A DNA stretch of 64,000 nucleotides from Actinoplanes sandaracinus (GTDB lineage: Bacteria > Actinomycetota > Actinomycetes > Mycobacteriales > Micromonosporaceae). The translations under genes and the position numbers were made by a program. Positions 60,396 through 64,000 of the stretch are shown here, one piece after another (the stretch's first letter is position 1; the number at the start of each line of letters is the position of its first letter). The notes beneath the pieces were generated by a model that was given only the letters and a program-made list of their open reading frames with translations, searched no databases and was not told where the DNA came from. The DNA lies in assembly GCF_030009775.1 (NCBI RefSeq), contig NZ_JASCTH010000009.1:1-64000 (forward strand), read 5' to 3'.

Positions 60396-62609
60396 GTGCA
60401 CATCCATCGGTTACCGGCCTGGCAGGCCACCCTCGCGGGTGGCACTGTGGCGGTGCTCGGCGCCTACGCGCTGGACAGCACGGTCCTCTGGCTGGCCCTC
60501 CCGGCGGCCGGGACCGCGATCCTGCTGCGGACCGCCGTCCGCCACCGGTGCAGCTGGTGGCTGCACTTCGCGGCGGCCCTCGCCGGGCTGATCGCCGCCG
60601 TCTGGTGGAGCACTCGCACGGGCGTGCCGTCGAACACCCCGGCCGGGCTGTCCCTGGCCGTCCAGTACGCCCTCGCCGCGGCGGCGGCCTTCCAGTTCGG
60701 CCGGCTCAAGCAGCCGGGCTCGGCGGCCGAGGCGGGCGCGGTGGTGCTCTGCGTGGCGATGCTGGCCTGGTCGTTCGTCGTCCTGCCGTACCTGGGCGAA
60801 CCCGGCCACCAGCAGGCCGACATCGCGCTGGCCGCCCTCTACGCCGTGCTGGACCTGGCGCTGCTGGCGACCGTGCTGCGCAACCTGGCCGACTCCCGAC
60901 ACGGCCCGGCCCGGCTGCTGGCCACCGCCGGCGCGGTCCTGCTGGCCGCGCATCTGGTCCACGTCGTCGCCGGCGGCGTGGGCGGCACGCCGTTCCTGCC
61001 CGGGGGCCTGTCCCACCTCATGGTCCAGTTCTGGTGGGTGCTGGTGGCGGCCGCCGCGCTGCACCCCGGTTCCGGCCGGTACCGCACCGGCGACGCCCAG
61101 ACCGGCCGGACCGCGCTGATCGCCATGTACACCGCCGCGGTCGCCAGCCCGCTACTGCCGGCGATCGCCCACCCCATCCCGGCCGTGATCGTCCCGGCGC
61201 TGCTCACGTCCGCGCTCTGCGGGCTGCTGCTCCTGCGCATCGTCCTGCTCGCCCGGCTCGCCGGGCACCGGGCCGGGCAGGCCCGCCAGGCCCTGGACGA
61301 GCAGCGGACGCTGCAACGGCGGCTGGCGTACCGGGCCGGGCACGACGGGCTCACCGGGCTGGCCAACCGCGACCTGCTGCTGGAGCATCTGGGGCGGGCC
61401 GTCGCCGGGGACCGGCCGTACGCGCTGGTCCTCTGCGCGCTGGACGGATTCAAGGAGGTCAACGACACCTACGGGCACACCGTCGGCGACACCGTGCTGC
61501 GCCAGCTGGCCGGCCGTCTGCTGCTGTTCGCGCCCGAGGTGGAACTGGTGGCCCGGCTCGGCGGCGACGAGTTCGGCATTCTGATCACCGCCGGCGACAT
61601 CACCGGCGGTGACGCCGCGGAGCTGGCCGAGCGCGTGGTGGCGGCGGTCGCGGCGGCGCCGTTCGCGGTGGACGAGCGGCGGATCCCGCTGACCGCACGG
61701 GCCGGGCTCGCGGACGGCGTGCCCGGCAACGACGCCGTGCTCGGTGACGCCGACCTGGCCCTGCGGGCCGCGAAGCAGGCCGGCGGCGCCCGGGTCGCCC
61801 GGTTCGACGAGTCGCTGCGCGCCGACCAGTCCGAGCGCGCCCGGATCGCCGCCGGGCTGCGGGAGGCGCTCGCCGACGGCACCCTGTTCATGCACTACCA
61901 GCCGGTGGTGGACACCGCGACCGGCCGGATCACCGGGGTCGAGGCGCTGATGCGCTGGCGCCGCGACGGCGAGCTCGTGCCGCCGGCCGTGTTCATCCCG
62001 GTGGCCGAGCAGACCGGGCTGATCGGGCTGCTCGGCCACCGGGCGCTGCGGCTGGCGTGCGAACAGGCCGCCGCCTGGCACCGCGAGCACGGCCTCTACC
62101 TGACCGTCAACGTCTCCACCCACCAGCTGCGCGATCCCGGCTTCGGCGACTCGGTGCTGGAGGTCCTGGCGCAGACCGGGCTGCCCGCCGGCGCCCTGGT
62201 GCTGGAGATCACCGAATCGGTGCTCATCGACGCAGCGGACACCCCGGTGCTCGGAACCCTGCGAGCACACGGCGTCCGGATCGCCATCGACGACTTCGGC
62301 ACCGGGTACTCGTCACTGGCGTACCTGCACACCCTGCCGGTCGACATCCTGAAGATCGACCAGTCGTTCATCCGCCGCCACCAGGACCCGCCGCGGCCTC
62401 AGGACGTGAGTCTGACCAGGGCGATCCTGGAGCTGGCCCGCAGCCAGGATCTGCTCGCGGTGGCCGAGGGGGTGGAGACGGCCGGGCAGGCGGACCTGCT
62501 CCGGGAGCTGAACTGCCCGCTCGTGCAGGGCTATCACTTCGGCCGGCCGGCGCCCGCGGAGGCGATCGGGGCGCTGTTGCGCGAGGCGGCCCTTCGCGCC
62601 GCCGCCTGA
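60396..62609 (+). CDS. Membrane GGDEF-EAL c-di-GMP enzyme
   Basis: 737 aa. About 300 residues of N-terminal membrane helices with no recognised sensor, then GGDEF (389-393, RLGGDEFG) and EAL (516-518, GVEALMRW; later [30 protein letters not shown]). Both sites look catalytically complete, so it may make or degrade c-di-GMP. The RxxD inhibitory site five residues before GGDEF is absent (PEVE). GTG start. Sits between glgA and glgC. Confidence 0.92.
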   Translation: MHIHRLPAWQATLAGGTVAVLGAYALDSTVLWLALPAAGTAILLRTAVRHRCSWWLHFAAALAGLIAAVWWSTRTGVPSNTPAGLSLAVQYALAAAAAFQFGRLKQPGSAAEAGAVVLCVAMLAWSFVVLPYLGEPGHQQADIALAALYAVLDLALLATVLRNLADSRHGPARLLATAGAVLLAAHLVHVVAGGVGGTPFLPGGLSHLMVQFWWVLVAAAALHPGSGRYRTGDAQTGRTALIAMYTAAVASPLLPAIAHPIPAVIVPALLTSALCGLLLLRIVLLARLAGHRAGQARQALDEQRTLQRRLAYRAGHDGLTGLANRDLLLEHLGRAVAGDRPYALVLCALDGFKEVNDTYGHTVGDTVLRQLAGRLLLFAPEVELVARLGGDEFGILITAGDITGGDAAELAERVVAAVAAAPFAVDERRIPLTARAGLADGVPGNDAVLGDADLALRAAKQAGGARVARFDESLRADQSERARIAAGLREALADGTLFMHYQPVVDTATGRITGVEALMRWRRDGELVPPAVFIPVAEQTGLIGLLGHRALRLACEQAAAWHREHGLYLTVNVSTHQLRDPGFGDSVLEVLAQTGLPAGALVLEITESVLIDAADTPVLGTLRAHGVRIAIDDFGTGYSSLAYLHTLPVDILKIDQSFIRRHQDPPRPQDVSLTRAILELARSQDLLAVAEGVETAGQADLLRELNCPLVQGYHFGRPAPAEAIGALLREAALRAAA

Positions 62610-62707
62610 GCGTCACCATGCCGGTAAGAGGACGGCAGGGGCAGCAAGATATTTCGAACCGCCCTTTCGGGTGGCGCGGGGGCGGCCGGAATATTAGCGT
62701 CCTCCCC

Positions 62708-63940
62708 ATGGCTGTCAAGGTGCTTGCGATCGTTCTGGCTGGTGGGGAAGGCAAGCGCCTGATGCCGTTGACGGCTGACCGGGCCAAACCCGGTGTTCCG
62801 TTCGGCGGCATCTATCGCATGATCGATTTCGTGCTGTCGAACCTGGCGAACGCGGGCTTCCTGAAGATCGTCGTCCTGACGCAGTACAAGTCGCACTCCC
62901 TCGACCGGCACATCTCCAAGACGTGGCGCATGTCGACGCTGCTCGGCAACTACGTCACCCCGGTCCCCGCGCAGCAGCGGCTCGGGCCGCGCTGGTTCGC
63001 CGGTTCCGCCGACGCGATCTACCAGAGCCTTAACCTGATCAACGACGAGTCTCCGGACTACGTGATCGTGTTCGGCGCCGACCACATCTACCGCATGGAC
63101 CCGAAGCAGATGGTCAACGACCACATCGCGTCGGGCGCCGCGGTCACCGTCGCCGGCATCCGCCAGCCGCTGTCGCTCGCCGACCAGTTCGGCGTCATCG
63201 ACGTCGGCCCCGACGGCAAGAAGATCAAGGCGTTCCGCGAGAAGCCGAAGGACGCGGTCGGCCTGCCCGACTCGCCCGGCGAGGTCTACGCGTCGATGGG
63301 CAACTACGTCTTCACCACCCGGGCGCTGTGCGAGGCGGTCAGCGCCGACGCGCAGAACCCCGACAGCAAGCACGACATGGGCGGCAACATCATCCCGATG
63401 CTGGTGGAGAAGGGCGAGGCGAACGTCTACGACTTCCGCGACAACGAGCTGCCCGGCGCCACCGAGCGCGACCGCGGCTACTGGCGCGACGTGGGCACGC
63501 TCGACTCGTTCTACGAGGCCCACATGGACCTCATCGCCACCCTGCCGATCTTCAACCTCTACAACCACGACTGGCCGATCTTCACCAACTACGGCTCGTG
63601 GCCGCCGGCGAAGTTCGTGCACGGCTACGACGACCGCCAGGGCCGCGCCATCGACTCGATGATCTCCCCCGGCGTCGTGGTCTCCGGCGCGCTGGTCGAG
63701 CGCTCGGTGATCTCCCCGAACGTCCGGGTGAACTCCTGGGCCCACGTCGACGGCGCGGTGATCATGGAGGGCGTCTCGGTCGGGCGGCGCGCGGTCATCC
63801 GCAACGCCATCATCGACAAGAACGTCATCATCCCCGAGGGCGCCCAGATCGGCGTCGACCTCGACCGCGACCGCAAGCTCTACACCGTCAGCGACAACGG
63901 CGTGGTCGTCATCGGCAAGGGCCAGCGGGTGGAGCTCTGA
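62708..63940 (+). CDS. glgC: Glucose-1-phosphate adenylyltransferase
   Basis: 410 aa. Nucleotide-binding loop [32 protein letters not shown], active-site [10 protein letters not shown], and the C-terminal left-handed beta helix ([28 protein letters not shown]...). Makes ADP-glucose for glycogen synthesis. The ATG at 62708 has no ribosome-binding site; TATTAG at 62692-62697 is positioned to start transcription at the ATG, so the mRNA may be leaderless. Confidence 0.95.
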   Translation: MAVKVLAIVLAGGEGKRLMPLTADRAKPGVPFGGIYRMIDFVLSNLANAGFLKIVVLTQYKSHSLDRHISKTWRMSTLLGNYVTPVPAQQRLGPRWFAGSADAIYQSLNLINDESPDYVIVFGADHIYRMDPKQMVNDHIASGAAVTVAGIRQPLSLADQFGVIDVGPDGKKIKAFREKPKDAVGLPDSPGEVYASMGNYVFTTRALCEAVSADAQNPDSKHDMGGNIIPMLVEKGEANVYDFRDNELPGATERDRGYWRDVGTLDSFYEAHMDLIATLPIFNLYNHDWPIFTNYGSWPPAKFVHGYDDRQGRAIDSMISPGVVVSGALVERSVISPNVRVNSWAHVDGAVIMEGVSVGRRAVIRNAIIDKNVIIPEGAQIGVDLDRDRKLYTVSDNGVVVIGKGQRVEL

Positions 63941-63961
63941 ACCCCTTTCCCCCCTTCGGGT

Positions 63962-63996
63962 ACGGGACCGGCCGCCCCCAACCGCACCGGTCCCGT
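63962..63996 (+). terminator. Hairpin terminator after glgC
   Basis: Perfect 10-bp stem ACGGGACCGG / CCGGTCCCGT with a 15-nt loop, 22 nt after the stop codon. Confidence 0.85.
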
Positions 63997-64000
63997 CCCG

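Overview
This is a very GC-rich chromosomal window with strong third-position GC bias, many GTG starts and actinobacterial gene families. The set of families (LAL-type LuxR regulators, SCO6745 and CGNR proteins, a GH64 glucanase with a ricin-type lectin domain, an actinobacterial glycogen synthase, and a gcvH-garA-ftsR locus ordered as in Mycobacterium) points to a filamentous actinomycete, most likely Micromonosporaceae of the Actinoplanes type. That placement is inferred from gene content, not from a marker gene. I found no rRNA, tRNA, CRISPR array, insertion sequence or prophage.

Layout. 1-5 kb: an M19 dipeptidase, a secreted GH64-CBM13 beta-1,3-glucanase behind a LacI-type operator, then two decayed genes fused head to tail (an XRE regulator and a Nudix hydrolase). 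5-10.7 kb: a LAL regulator, a GNAT acetyltransferase, and a divergent SCO6745/CGNR pair around an inverted repeat. 10.7-14.7 kb: a LacI regulator and two paralogous MFS exporters sharing four copies of one palindrome. 14.7-22.5 kb: a HEAT/LRV-like repeat protein between two minisatellites, a secreted polyester-hydrolase-like cutinase, a second LAL regulator, a pseudo-receiver protein, a histidine phosphatase, a SHOCT protein and a DoxX protein. 22.6-25.8 kb: a compact type VII secretion (ESX) cargo cassette with two EspC-like YxxxD proteins, a WXG-type protein with a glycine-zipper C-terminus, and a membrane protein that could be its immunity factor.

25.8-41 kb: a DUF3516 Ski2-like helicase and an SF1 helicase, a two-component system, asparagine synthetase, a monooxygenase-truncated globin fusion, a STAS protein overlapping a SigG-type ECF sigma gene, an alpha/beta hydrolase and a UvrA-like ABC protein. 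41-48 kb: the conserved locus (minus strand) CDP-alcohol phosphatidyltransferase, DUF881, small basic protein, DUF881, gcvH, FHA (GarA type), FtsR-type MerR, bifunctional nuclease, MerR. The second DUF881 protein carries five exact 20-residue repeats with an EPTxAFF core that resembles a Ser/Thr-kinase site, close to a phosphothreonine-binding FHA protein. 48.5-57.4 kb: a MoxR/VWA pair with a small Pro-rich ORF coupled between them, PhzF, an S15 peptidase, an ABC-F protein and a secreted protein. 57.4-64 kb: a GHL10-type glycosidase overlapping glgA, and divergent to them a GGDEF-EAL protein followed by glgC, so glycogen synthesis genes bracket a c-di-GMP enzyme.

Best leads: the ESX effector-immunity-like cassette, the EPTxAFF repeat array beside GarA, the LacI/twin-MFS regulon, the polyester-hydrolase-like enzyme, and the translated 15-bp repeat between moxR and the VWA gene.
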